DNA from: JASGDC01 sp047605865
GTDB lineage: Bacteria; Actinomycetota; Actinomycetes; Actinomycetales; Micrococcaceae
NCBI GenBank assembly: GCA_047605865.1
Contig: JASGFC010000009.1
Location: 1-57,449, forward strand
Direction: 5' to 3'
Length of the DNA: 57,449 nt
Both the position numbers and the translations under genes were made by a program. The notes beneath the pieces are model-generated. The model was not told the origin of the DNA and did no database searches. It worked only from the letters and a program-made list of their open reading frames with translations. Positions 9,357 through 18,817 of this stretch are shown piece by piece (position 1 is the stretch's first letter; every line of letters begins with the position of its first letter).

Positions 9357-10348
9357 CCGTACTCTCTGCTAGGTTCAAGATTAGCTTGTACAGCCTGATC
9401 TTTACTGCTGTCATAACCAACAATGTAAAGTGGACGCGCTTGAGAGTTAGTAATCAAACGTCCCATGTATTCGCCGATGATGCCAACACATAAAAGATTT
9501 GCAGCACCAAAGAAAAGAACAAAGAGCACTGTTGAAGCCCAACCTGGAACGGTATCTCCAGTAAAAACTCGAAAGACCAAATAAACACCATAGATAAACG
9601 AAGCTATGCTTGCAAAAATTCCTATATATGTTGCAAAACGCAAAGGAGTATTAGTAAAATTCGTAACACTATCAATACTAAGATTTACCATCTTAGATAA
9701 AGGGTACTTACTCTCTCCTGCTGGACGCTCTTCACGCGTGAACGTCACAATGCCTGATGGAAAACCAAACCAAGGTATTAAAAGTCGATAAACTCGATCA
9801 TATTCAGGTATTTGTCTCAAGGCTTCAAGCACACGACGTGATATTAAGCGAAAGTCAGCTGCGTTATCTGGCACCTGTTTCCCAGCAATTTTGCGCATCA
9901 TTTTGTAATAAGCACTTGCGGTATTGCGTTTAAACCAGGTATCACTTGAGCGATCTTCACGGGCAGCATACACCACATCAAGTTTTTCTTTCACAGCTTT
10001 TGCATACATTTCTGGAATGAGCTCTGGAGGGTCTTGGAGATCAGCATCAATACTGACAGCATAACTACCGTAACAATTTGCCAGACCAGCAGTAAGTGCT
10101 GCTTGATGTCCGCTGTTTTTTGTAAGCCTTAGTAACCGCAATTCTGGCCATGCTTCAATGCTGTCTTGCAACATCGAAGCTGTTCTGTCTCGAGAACCAT
10201 CATCTATACAAACAACTTCATAATTGATGTTCATTCCATCAAGAACTGGGCGTAAACGTGCAAACAAGTGTGGCATAACCTGCTCTTCGTTATACATTGG
10301 GATAACAACAGAGAGCCGTATAGACTTATCGTGCAAGGCGTTTTGCAT
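9353..10348 (-). CDS. GtrB/DPM1-like polyprenyl-phosphate glycosyltransferase
   Basis: A 331-residue family 2 transferase that likely loads a sugar onto undecaprenyl phosphate at the inner face of the membrane. Motifs are LSVVIPMYNEE, CIDDGSRD and the catalytic SIDADLQDPPELI. Two C-terminal membrane helices (about residues 238-305) are typical of the GtrB/dolichol-phosphate-sugar synthase group. It overlaps the upstream YfhO-like gene by 23 bases and the downstream gtrA-like gene by 4. Confidence 0.9.
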   Translation of the reverse strand: MQNALHDKSIRLSVVIPMYNEEQVMPHLFARLRPVLDGMNINYEVVCIDDGSRDRTASMLQDSIEAWPELRLLRLTKNSGHQAALTAGLANCYGSYAVSIDADLQDPPELIPEMYAKAVKEKLDVVYAAREDRSSDTWFKRNTASAYYKMMRKIAGKQVPDNAADFRLISRRVLEALRQIPEYDRVYRLLIPWFGFPSGIVTFTREERPAGESKYPLSKMVNLSIDSVTNFTNTPLRFATYIGIFASIASFIYGVYLVFRVFTGDTVPGWASTVLFVLFFGAANLLCVGIIGEYMGRLITNSQARPLYIVGYDSSKDQAVQANLEPSREYG

Positions 10349-12683
10349 TATTCCTACGTTTCGCAGTATTTTGTGTTTCAGCGGATCTCATTCCATAATA
10401 AGCTATAGTCCAAATTCCAATACCGAGCAATGCCGCTTTGAGAGCTCTTACTTCCCAAGCCCAGTTTGGCGGAGAAAAACTAACGGTAATTGTTTTACCA
10501 GCAGAATCACCACTAATTCCAGCGCCAAGAAGGTAATAACGAATTGATCCACCTAAACCATCAATGGTACCTACTTTATCTCCTTCATTCACGATATACC
10601 CAGGCCAGTTGAGTCTGCTGAACACGATATGTCCACCTTCAGGAGGAACTTGAAGTACCTTAAAGCTTACAGATTTTTCTTCATTAGAAACTTCCTGAAC
10701 CTCAAATCCTGGGCTGGTCCACACAACTCCGCCAGATGGTCCTAGAGGTTGGTCTCTTACCCAAAGGATTGATGCTGAATCAGTTTTAGCTATATGCCAA
10801 CCTGCTGGAGGCTGGTTATCTTCGATAAACTGGTTTGAATCTTTATTCTTGTACTTTTGTGGATTTTTTAAAATCTGTATTGTATCAATTCTAAGCAAAT
10901 CTACTACAGGCATCTGAGTCACACTATCAATTTGGAATAGCTTATTCTTTGTTGATAGATCGGCTACACCTCGAGCATCTAGTTTAAGATCTTTAACGTA
11001 GTTATCAAATTCAACAACTGAATAAAGGTTATGTGACTTCTTTCCTGCAATGTACCAGTTGTTTGAAACTATAGTTTGCTTGTAGGTATTAGATTTTAGC
11101 CATGATGGATTACCTAGGACAATGATGTCATTTTCTGCCTCTGGCAACACGTTTTGGTAATCTTCAAAGTATCGTGGTGCGTTGAAGTTCGCGTAACCAG
11201 AAATAGTAAATTTATGGTTGAAGTATGAAAGTTGTGAGCCAAGAACTATGCCTGTTGTTGTAGCCAACACCACGAATAAAGGAACCCAATTGTTTTTGCC
11301 AGGAGTAAAAGACCAACGCTTCATTGTAAATGCGGTAAGGAAAATTCCAACAAGAACCACAAAGTTCAAAGTATTGTGGAATGGAAACTCTTGAGGTGTT
11401 TGGCTCCATGAAATATACCAACCCAACATGGAATACAGCATTGCTCCCATTAGTCTTTTTTGAGTAATGATTGCTTGTGATCTGGATATGATAACTGCAA
11501 ACAAAACTAGAATTCCAAAACAAACAAAAGGCTCCATACGAACGGGAAAACGCAGCGGCCCCATATCAGATGGGCCAATAGTGTAGAGAAAAGTAAGTAC
11601 TGTAAAGAAAATTAATGCTATGAGATCTTTGGAATAACGCCGCATATCTGAAACTTTTATAAAGAAAATCAGAGGCAAAAACCAAGCAATATAGGTATAC
11701 GGAAGTGGGTTGAACATGGTACCCCATGTTGGTATTTCCGGCATTTGCGTTGGTGTTCCAGCAGTAACTAATGATGTGAAGCTACTAACTAAAAACCCGG
11801 AGTTTGAAATTCCGCTTTCTCGTGAACTAACGGGAGCAGTAAGCACTCCTGGTAGATAGACACAATAGGCTACTAAACCAAGAAGAGCACCGTTTATAAT
11901 CATTTTCCACAAAGCTACATTCTTCCAAAATGGTTTAACTTTATGGACTACTAATCCTTCTAAAAGCAAAGAAAAATACATGACAATGAGCATGATAGTA
12001 CCCTGGACATAGCCTGTAGTAACAAGGCAATAGCCAAAAAGGAAAGGTACTAAAGGACTCTTGCCTTGGTACATCATTCTGCGTGTAGCCCACCAAACCC
12101 AGGGTATAAGTGCCCAAATCATTAAATTTGTGACCCACGATGGCACATCGCGAAAGAGTGTAAAACCAGCAATAGAACAACAGACACCTGCGAACATCGA
12201 CCATAACGGTGTGGCTTTATAACTACGAGCAACTAGGTATATTCCGGTTGAACCTAGACACATGAAAAAGCCTTTAACCAGAGCAGTAAAGACATAAGCA
12301 TCGTTGATTTTAACGCAGAGTACACCAATTGCCATAAACATGGGGCTCCAGAGTCCCCACTGGCCTTCTGCAGCATAGTTGCCAGCCATCCAGCCTGAAG
12401 AGCTGAAAGTTAACCATTTTTTGTGAAGAACGGCATTACCTAATTCATACCAGATTCCATAGGCACCATTTTGGGTATCATCTTGGAAAAAGAAACGTTC
12501 GTTGTAGAGCCAAATCATGATAACGCATAAAAACGTCAAGAAGAGCGTGCCAAGGAAACCTGCACGATCGCTTTTAAAGGTAAAGCTATTACCTTTAAAT
12601 TCAGTATTATGCTCTAATACACGAGTACGTTCCAGTACTCTAGCTTGACGCAAACGTTCCACTCTTAATTCAAGCCTTTCCAA
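10326..12683 (-). CDS. YfhO-like / GT-C-type membrane glycosyltransferase
   Basis: The 785-residue protein has a dozen or more membrane helices after a basic N-terminus, then a C-terminal extracytoplasmic domain of about 250 residues and a final helix. The C-terminal phrase SRLNWPGYIVNEGDKV with its later SFSPPNWAWE resembles the tail of the YfhO family, which adds sugars to cell-wall polymers from lipid-linked donors. With GtrB-like and GtrA-like genes directly downstream, it would be the outer-face transferase. The TTG start at 12683 is supported by GAAGGG nine bases upstream. Acceptor unknown. Confidence 0.75.
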   Translation of the reverse strand: MERLELRVERLRQARVLERTRVLEHNTEFKGNSFTFKSDRAGFLGTLFLTFLCVIMIWLYNERFFFQDDTQNGAYGIWYELGNAVLHKKWLTFSSSGWMAGNYAAEGQWGLWSPMFMAIGVLCVKINDAYVFTALVKGFFMCLGSTGIYLVARSYKATPLWSMFAGVCCSIAGFTLFRDVPSWVTNLMIWALIPWVWWATRRMMYQGKSPLVPFLFGYCLVTTGYVQGTIMLIVMYFSLLLEGLVVHKVKPFWKNVALWKMIINGALLGLVAYCVYLPGVLTAPVSSRESGISNSGFLVSSFTSLVTAGTPTQMPEIPTWGTMFNPLPYTYIAWFLPLIFFIKVSDMRRYSKDLIALIFFTVLTFLYTIGPSDMGPLRFPVRMEPFVCFGILVLFAVIISRSQAIITQKRLMGAMLYSMLGWYISWSQTPQEFPFHNTLNFVVLVGIFLTAFTMKRWSFTPGKNNWVPLFVVLATTTGIVLGSQLSYFNHKFTISGYANFNAPRYFEDYQNVLPEAENDIIVLGNPSWLKSNTYKQTIVSNNWYIAGKKSHNLYSVVEFDNYVKDLKLDARGVADLSTKNKLFQIDSVTQMPVVDLLRIDTIQILKNPQKYKNKDSNQFIEDNQPPAGWHIAKTDSASILWVRDQPLGPSGGVVWTSPGFEVQEVSNEEKSVSFKVLQVPPEGGHIVFSRLNWPGYIVNEGDKVGTIDGLGGSIRYYLLGAGISGDSAGKTITVSFSPPNWAWEVRALKAALLGIGIWTIAYYGMRSAETQNTAKRRNNAKRLAR

Positions 12684-12789
12684 ACAACATAACCCTTCTA
12701 AGTCTAAAACACAAAAAAGAAATTATCGCTGATTTCATGCAAAGTGTGCCACTAACAACACTTCGGAGCTCTAGAGTAAAGTAGTTTGT

Positions 12790-13302
12790 ATGTTTAATAT
12801 CGTTTTTCATGAGCCTGAAATCCCTGGAAATAGTGGTAGTACCATTAGACTCTCTGCAGTTACTGGTGCCAAACTGCACCTCATAGAACCTTTAGGATTT
12901 GATATGGATGAAAAAAAGGTAAGACGAGCTGGACTTGATTATCACGATATGGCGCATCTAAGCATTCACCACAATTTTGACGATTTTTTGAAGCAGTACC
13001 CACAGCAAACAGTTTATGCTTTTAGCGGTTCTGGAACATCACTTTATTCTGATATTCACTATAAACCAGGAGATGTCCTACTCTTCGGGAAAGAGTCAGA
13101 TGGCTTAGCCCCAGAGATAATGAATCATCCTCGGGTTAAAGAAGTTGTCCGTATCCCTATGACTGAAGGCTCACGCTCTTTAAACTTAGCTAGCTCGGCA
13201 GCTTTAGTCACTTATGAGGCTTGGCGTCAAAATAACTTTGCTGGATCTTTAGACCATGGGACAGATTCGATAGAACCTTTCATCTACCCGCATCAGCACT
13301 AG
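12790..13302 (+). CDS. trmL: tRNA (cytidine/uridine-34 2'-O)-methyltransferase TrmL
   Basis: A SPOUT-fold enzyme of 170 residues, the usual TrmL length, that methylates ribose 34 in certain leucine tRNAs. It begins with the TrmL hallmark sequence IVFHEPEIPGNSGSTIRL and carries the knot motifs LLFGKESDGLAPEI and IPMTEGSRSLNLASSAAL. There is no clear ribosome-binding site before the ATG. The 3' end overlaps the convergent etfA gene by 4 bases. Confidence 0.92.
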   Translation: MFNIVFHEPEIPGNSGSTIRLSAVTGAKLHLIEPLGFDMDEKKVRRAGLDYHDMAHLSIHHNFDDFLKQYPQQTVYAFSGSGTSLYSDIHYKPGDVLLFGKESDGLAPEIMNHPRVKEVVRIPMTEGSRSLNLASSAALVTYEAWRQNNFAGSLDHGTDSIEPFIYPHQH

Positions 13303-14246
13303 CTATTCTTTCGTTTTTTAAGCTCTTGCGTTATTTGAGGTACTACAGTGTGTAGGTCTCCAACAATGCCAAAATCAGCAATCTCAAACACTAGTGCGTC
13401 TGGATCAGTATTGATGGCTACGATATTTTCTGAAGTCTGCATTCCTGATTTCTGTTGGATAGCCCCAGAAATACCTGCTGAAATATAAAGTCGTGGAGAC
13501 ACCGTGGCACCAGTTTGACCAACTTGAGTATCGTGGTCAATCCAACCTTCATCAGTAGCTGCGCGTGTTGAACCAATGGCAGCACCTAACTCATCTGCTA
13601 AATCTTCAAGCGGGCTAAAATCTCCATTTGTGCCCATACCACCAGCAACCACAATATCTGCTTCTGTTAATTCAGGACGATCTGATGGTTGTTTTTCTTC
13701 AATGGCAACAATTCTTGTTTCAGCATTTTTCACAGGCGCAGTGCCAAGCGTAACACGTTCAACTTCCGTAGGATTCTCAACTGCTGCATAGCTATTTTTC
13801 TTTGCCACGATAATTTTGACATCACTTTTTGAATGTGCTGTCACAGTATACCGACCAGCAAATGGTGTGTGTTCGGTAGAGCCATCTTTGTTTAAGCTAG
13901 TAACTTGCGTGAGAATTCCTACCTTGAGCTTGACGGCCAAACGTGCAGCAATCTCAGTATTGGCAATACAGGAAGTAAACAAAACTGTATCGAACTTTTG
14001 CTCTTGTACAAGCGAGCCAAGACTGGTAGCAAAAGCATCACTAAGGATGTTTTGTTGTGATACTGCAGAAGCATCATAGACTTCAGAAGCACCATATTTG
14101 CCTGCTTCTGCAACTAGTTCGGAATTTTTAGACTCTGAACTACAGTGTGGTGCATACAAAGCGACGTCACCAAGTGCGGCACCAAAGCTTAGCAGTTCTG
14201 CCGCATTCTGATTGATATGGTCTTCAATTACTACTAACGTCTTCAT
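13299..14246 (-). CDS. etfA: Electron transfer flavoprotein alpha subunit
   Basis: EtfA binds the FAD that carries electrons between dehydrogenases and the respiratory chain. The 315-residue protein has the C-terminal FAD-binding domain, including GQTGATVSPRLYISAGISGA and the NTDPDALVFEIADFGIVGDL stretch. It lies five bases downstream of etfB, so the two subunits are made together. No acyl-CoA dehydrogenase or ETF:quinone oxidoreductase gene is in the window, so the electron donors cannot be named. Confidence 0.95.
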   Translation of the reverse strand: MKTLVVIEDHINQNAAELLSFGAALGDVALYAPHCSSESKNSELVAEAGKYGASEVYDASAVSQQNILSDAFATSLGSLVQEQKFDTVLFTSCIANTEIAARLAVKLKVGILTQVTSLNKDGSTEHTPFAGRYTVTAHSKSDVKIIVAKKNSYAAVENPTEVERVTLGTAPVKNAETRIVAIEEKQPSDRPELTEADIVVAGGMGTNGDFSPLEDLADELGAAIGSTRAATDEGWIDHDTQVGQTGATVSPRLYISAGISGAIQQKSGMQTSENIVAINTDPDALVFEIADFGIVGDLHTVVPQITQELKKRKNS

Positions 14247-14251
14247 CTCAT

Positions 14252-15013
14252 TTACACCAAATTCTTCTCTTCAAGGAAATCTACTAATTGACGTACCACT
14301 TCACCATCACCTTTATCGGCAATGATAGTTCCCTGCTCTCTTTCAGGCTTTTTCTCAACAGAATCCACAACAGTCAATGACTCTGGATTGTTCATACCAA
14401 GATCTTCCAAAGTTATTTTTTGAATTTCCTTTTTCTTGGCTGCTAAGATTCCTTTAAAATTAGGGTACCTAGGCGTATTAAGTTGGTCTGTTACGGAAAT
14501 TACTGCTGGAAGTTTTGCTTCCAATTTTTCAGTAGCAATTTCACGCTGACGGGTTGCTGATACATCAGTGCCAGAAATTGAAAGCTCGGAGACCATTGTC
14601 ACTTGAGAAAAGTTTAAAATTTCTGCGAGCATCGCTGGAATCACTGACATTTCAGCATCGGTAGAAGCCATTCCGGTTAGAACTACACCCACGTTCTCGA
14701 ACTTCTCAATGGCAGCAGCAAGAGCTTGTGCTGTAAGGTAACTATCTGCTCCTTCTAATGCTTCATCATGAAGGTGCACACCAGAATCAATTCCCATCTG
14801 CAATGCTTTCTTAACAGCTTTACCAGCATTCTCTGGCCCCATTGTTAGTGCAATGGTTTCATCATTTTCGCTTGCAAGACTAAGGGCTTCTTCAATAGCG
14901 TACTCATCTAATTCTGAAAGAATAACCTCAGAACGGTCTACAGTATTTTTAGAGCTAAAGTTTTGTTCAAATTGCGCATCTGGAACACTTTTGACCAGTA
15001 CAATTATTTTCAT
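14252..15013 (-). CDS. etfB: Electron transfer flavoprotein beta subunit
   Basis: The 253-residue EtfB partners EtfA and carries the nucleotide site. Typical parts are KIIVLVKSVPDAQ at the N-terminus, the LSELDEYAIEEAL helix, and the near C-terminal TPRYPNFKGILAAKKK. Its ATG overlaps the stop of the HtrA-like protease gene (ATGA), implying coupled translation with a gene of unrelated function. Confidence 0.95.
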   Translation of the reverse strand: MKIIVLVKSVPDAQFEQNFSSKNTVDRSEVILSELDEYAIEEALSLASENDETIALTMGPENAGKAVKKALQMGIDSGVHLHDEALEGADSYLTAQALAAAIEKFENVGVVLTGMASTDAEMSVIPAMLAEILNFSQVTMVSELSISGTDVSATRQREIATEKLEAKLPAVISVTDQLNTPRYPNFKGILAAKKKEIQKITLEDLGMNNPESLTVVDSVEKKPEREQGTIIADKGDGEVVRQLVDFLEEKNLV

Positions 15014-16347
15014 TCTTGATTCTCTCCTACTGTTACAGTTGTTTTTTGCTCTTTACCATCACGAATATACGTGACCTCAACTTGGGTATTTGGGGCTGTC
15101 TCACGAACTGTTGCAGTAAGGGTAGCTGCATCAGGAATTTGCTTACCATTGAAATTTGTAATAATATCTCCAGATTTGAAACCAGCATTTGCCATGGGCG
15201 AACCAGAAGTAATATCGCCAACAATGGCACCGTCAGAGAAAGTGGAATTTTGAGAATTGTTGGCAGGATGACTTTGAATTGTGGCACCTATCCAGCCATG
15301 GGAGACCTTCTGATCCTTGATAATTTCATTGGCTATTCGTTGCGCATAGTCAGATGGAATAGCAAAACCAACACCAATATTTCCTGAAGTAGAACTTGAG
15401 CTGTCACTGCTGCTACTTGTTGAGGCAATAGCCACATTGATTCCGATAAGTTTTCCTTCAGAATCGAGTAAAGCGCCTCCAGAGTTTCCTGGGTTAATAG
15501 CTGCGTCAGTTTGAATAACATTAAGTGAAACAGTACTCACTGCCTTTTGTTGACTGAACCCTTCAGGGAGTTGGAATTGAAAGGGATTTTCCTGTGATTG
15601 ATTCTGATTTTCTTGACTCTGATTTTCTTGACTATCTGATGCTGAAGCTGTTTGAACAGAAATGGTTCTACTCAAAGAGCTGATAATTCCATCAGTGACT
15701 GATTCACTTAAGCCCAAAGGTGCTCCAATGGCAACTGCTACTTGGCCAACATTCAATTTGTTTGAATCTCCAAATTCAATGGCTGGTAAGTTCGCACCTT
15801 CAACCTTTAGCACTGCAAGATCTGACTCTGGATCAGAGCCAACTAAAGTAGCATCATAGACTTTTCCATTGCTGTCACGTACTTGGATCGATGGGTTGGT
15901 GACTTGCCCATCCCCTGTAACAACATGATTGTTAGTTAGAATATGACCTTGATCATCAATAACAACTCCAGAACCACTACCTTGCCCATTCTGAGCTGAA
16001 ATACCAATGGTAACCACGCTTGGTAAAGACTTCTTCGCTACAGCAGTAGTGCCGTTGACTTTATCTGCATTGTTAATAACAACATTCTGATTTGAATCAC
16101 TTGAAGAAAGCACATCGTTGCCATTATTTTTAAAATGCTCGTAAGCGACATTACCACCTGTTGCGATAGTTCCACCGAGCAAAGCACTGAGCAGCAAAGG
16201 CGCCGTTTTTTTTGTTTTTGACTTCTTAACTGGAGACGGATTGGTCTGTTGATAAGCCTGCGGTAGCGGTTGAGTATTGTAGGGCTGCGAAAGCGGTTCA
16301 GTATTATAGTTTTCATAGTGCTGGTAATTTTCATTACTATGACGCAT
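15010..16347 (-). CDS. Membrane-anchored HtrA/DegP-like serine protease with PDZ domain
   Basis: A trypsin-fold quality-control protease acting outside the membrane. Order in 445 residues: a polar Q/P/Y/N-rich cytoplasmic tail with repeated QP/LPQ units (1-48), one membrane helix (about 50-66), a protease domain with the triad His141 (LTNNHVV), Asp176 (ESDLAVL) and Ser289 (NPGNSGGAL), and a PDZ domain (about 345-440). The protease domain holds a repeated SQEN insertion (about 239-254). GGAGG precedes the ATG by four bases. It heads an operon with etfB and etfA. Confidence 0.93.
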   Translation of the reverse strand: MRHSNENYQHYENYNTEPLSQPYNTQPLPQAYQQTNPSPVKKSKTKKTAPLLLSALLGGTIATGGNVAYEHFKNNGNDVLSSSDSNQNVVINNADKVNGTTAVAKKSLPSVVTIGISAQNGQGSGSGVVIDDQGHILTNNHVVTGDGQVTNPSIQVRDSNGKVYDATLVGSDPESDLAVLKVEGANLPAIEFGDSNKLNVGQVAVAIGAPLGLSESVTDGIISSLSRTISVQTASASDSQENQSQENQNQSQENPFQFQLPEGFSQQKAVSTVSLNVIQTDAAINPGNSGGALLDSEGKLIGINVAIASTSSSSDSSSSTSGNIGVGFAIPSDYAQRIANEIIKDQKVSHGWIGATIQSHPANNSQNSTFSDGAIVGDITSGSPMANAGFKSGDIITNFNGKQIPDAATLTATVRETAPNTQVEVTYIRDGKEQKTTVTVGENQE

Positions 16348-16382
16348 GCTACCTCCGAGCTCTTAATGTCAGCATTCCTACA

Positions 16383-16428
16383 ATTATAATTCTCACAACC
16401 CTAAAAAAGAAAGAGTTAACCTTTCTTT
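16383..16428 (-). promoter_or_regulatory. Predicted htrA-like promoter with overlapping inverted repeat
   Basis: On the minus strand a perfect TATAAT (16383-16388) lies 35 bases before the protease ATG. Centred where the -35 box would be is an inverted repeat, AAAGAAAG (16406-16413) and CTTTCTTT (16421-16428), around a GTTAAC core. The -35 match itself is weak (TTCTTT). This could be an operator for stress control. It sits in the 376-base divergent gap (16348-16723), where I see no other gene or clear element, only AT-rich sequence and the AAGGGAG ribosome-binding site of the TPM gene. Confidence 0.35.
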
Positions 16429-16723
16429 AGCTATGGAACTATCCAGCTGAAATTCCATTCCAAATGATTAGTTTAGTACTTCATTTTATTGTTGATGGGA
16501 TTTTCTATAAATCGCATACAGCAATTTCACAAAATTAGCACCAGTTTTTATGTTTAAATTCTCATTGTGTACTTTAATGTTCATCTTTTTTGGCTCAAAA
16601 AGTTACTGAACTCTAAAACAATAATCACTGTGAATATACTGAGAAATAGCCTGATACCCTACTTAAAATAATGTTAAAAAAGCTATAGTTTTAATAATTA
16701 GATTTTCTTATGAAAGGGAGATC

Positions 16724-18736
16724 ATGTCACTTAACATGAAAAAACTCACAGCCGCTGCAGCTGCATCTTTTGTTGCGCTCACTCCTGTTGCAGCAGTTGC
16801 TGAGGACCCAGTAACCCTCAAAGGCAATATGCTCATTGATAGCGCAGGCGTTTTGAGTAATAGCCAGAAAAAAGAAGTAGAGAAAGCACAAACAAACCTT
16901 TATAACAAGACCGGAGTTAACCTTGTTGTAGTTTATGTTCACGAATTTACAAACCCTACTGACTCAGCAGAATGGGCAACTGAAGTAGCTAACAAAAACA
17001 ACTTTGGTCGCCAAGATATGATTATGGCAGTAGCTACAGATTCTCGCCAAGGTTATGTGGATGCAGATCAAAACCTCTTAAGCACTGAAGACCAACAAGA
17101 ACTCTTCTCAAGCGTTATTCAGCCTAAACTGCACGATAATGATTATGCTGGAGCTGCAGTAGCAGCTGCCAAAACTATCAGTGGTGATGATAACTCAATC
17201 ATGCATATTGCTTTACCACTTACTGCTGGTGTGGCAGGATTAGGTGGTGGCCTCTGGTATTTAAGCCGTAAACGTCGCCCAACTGGAAAAGCAACGAAGG
17301 CAATTACTTCAGATAGCAACTCTTTAACATCATTACCACTTAACGAATTGAAGCAACGTGCAGGTGGACTATTAGTAAATACTGATGATGCTATCAAAGG
17401 TAGCCAACAAGAACTTGGTTTCGCCGAGGCATCCTATGGAGAACAAGCAGTTGCTCCATTTAAGAAAGCCATTACTGAAGCAAAGAACCACTTGGATACT
17501 TCCTTTAAAATTCAAGGAGAACTTGATGGTATTGATGCTGAGAAACTAAGCGAAGACCAAAAGAAAGCTGGCTACACAGAAATTATTCAACGTTGTGAAG
17601 CTGCAAACAAGATTCTTGATGAGCAAGTTGAGTCTTTTGATAACCTTCGCAAACTTGAAGCTAATGTGCCTGCTGCTCTGGAACAAGTTAACACTGCTAC
17701 TCAAGAAGTAGAACCGACTATCAAAGAAGCACAAAGTGCACTAGATCGTTTGAAGAAGAAATATGAGCCTAGTGCTTACGATTCTGTTAAAGACAATGTA
17801 CAGCAAGCTGAAGAGCGTCTCGCATTTGTTGGTACTGCTGTAGAAGCTTCTAAGGCTAAACTATCTGCAAAAGACACTTCAGCTGCTGCAATTGCTGTTC
17901 GCGCTGCAGAAGATGCTGTAGCTCAAGCCAACACTCTTACTTCAGCAGTTACAAATATGGAAACAGATTTAGATACTGCAACTTCTAATCTTCAAGAAGC
18001 TGTTGGTGCAACTGCTCGTGATCTTGCTGAAGCAAAAGCTAATCTTGCTAACAACTCTGGTGGTGCTGAACTAGCTGGTGTTGTAGCAAAAGCTGAAACA
18101 GCTTTACAACAAGTTCAAGCTCAAATCCAACAAGGAACCATTGACCCTCTTCAAACTCTGAACACTGTTCAAGAGGCTCAGAAAGAGCTAGATGAGAAAC
18201 TTGGTATCGTTCGTAGTCAGCAAGAACAAGCAGCACGCGACGCTCAACAGTTGCAACAAACTCTCATGACAGCACAGAGCCAAATCTCTGCTGTTTCTGA
18301 TTACATCAATGCTCGCCGAGGTGGAGTTGGACCAGACGCTCGTACGTATCTTGCTGAATCGCAACGTTATTACAATACTGCTCTGCAATACGCTCAACAA
18401 GATCCATCAACTGCACTTCAGTATGCGCAACAAGCATACTCTTACTCATCTCAAGCAAGTCAAATGGCTCAACAAGATGTCCAAGGTTTTGGTGCCATGA
18501 CTGGTGGTCGTGGCAGTGGCTTTGGTGGCGGTTTCGGCGGTGCGATGCTCGGAGGTATCCTCATTGATAGCCTGCTCAATAGTGGCCGTGGTGGCGGTTA
18601 CTACGGTGGCGGTGGAGACATCTTCGGCGGAGGCGGCGGCTTCGGCGGCGGCTTCGGCGGCTTTGACGGTGGCGGTGGAGACATCTTCGGCGGAGGCGGC
18701 GGCTTTGATGGCGGCGGTGCTGGCGGACTGTTCTAG
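16724..18736 (+). CDS. Secreted TPM-domain protein with coiled coils and Gly-rich tail
   Basis: Layout of 670 residues: signal peptide cut after AVA (about residue 26); a TPM domain (about 30-150) with DSAGVLSNSQKKEVEKA and NNFGRQDMIMAVATDSRQ; a membrane helix (about 160-180) followed by SRKRRP; a long Ala/Gln/Glu-rich coiled coil (about 200-590); and a Gly-rich tail of repeated GGGGFGGG/GGGDIFGG units with Phe and Asp. TPM proteins act at the membrane in several settings, and the large coiled coil is cytoplasmic by topology. The pspA gene follows 81 bases later, which suggests TPM protein and PspA cooperate in membrane maintenance. A good AAGGGAG site precedes ATG. Confidence 0.85.
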   Translation: MSLNMKKLTAAAAASFVALTPVAAVAEDPVTLKGNMLIDSAGVLSNSQKKEVEKAQTNLYNKTGVNLVVVYVHEFTNPTDSAEWATEVANKNNFGRQDMIMAVATDSRQGYVDADQNLLSTEDQQELFSSVIQPKLHDNDYAGAAVAAAKTISGDDNSIMHIALPLTAGVAGLGGGLWYLSRKRRPTGKATKAITSDSNSLTSLPLNELKQRAGGLLVNTDDAIKGSQQELGFAEASYGEQAVAPFKKAITEAKNHLDTSFKIQGELDGIDAEKLSEDQKKAGYTEIIQRCEAANKILDEQVESFDNLRKLEANVPAALEQVNTATQEVEPTIKEAQSALDRLKKKYEPSAYDSVKDNVQQAEERLAFVGTAVEASKAKLSAKDTSAAAIAVRAAEDAVAQANTLTSAVTNMETDLDTATSNLQEAVGATARDLAEAKANLANNSGGAELAGVVAKAETALQQVQAQIQQGTIDPLQTLNTVQEAQKELDEKLGIVRSQQEQAARDAQQLQQTLMTAQSQISAVSDYINARRGGVGPDARTYLAESQRYYNTALQYAQQDPSTALQYAQQAYSYSSQASQMAQQDVQGFGAMTGGRGSGFGGGFGGAMLGGILIDSLLNSGRGGGYYGGGGDIFGGGGGFGGGFGGFDGGGGDIFGGGGGFDGGGAGGLF

Positions 18737-18817
18737 CAAACACCCATTTAACATGAAACACGATTTACGCTAGTCTTGAAAGTAACAAACTTAAAAGGCT
18801 TACCTGAAAGGAAAACA

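Noticed and set aside
18500..18735. GGCGGC-type repeats looked like a repeat array.
   Set aside because: They encode the Gly-rich tail of the TPM protein; there are no unique spacers, so it is not CRISPR.
18446..18773. Long Ala-rich open frames on both strands over the Gly-rich region.
   Set aside because: They are shadows of a G/C-rich repeated sequence and lack ribosome-binding sites.
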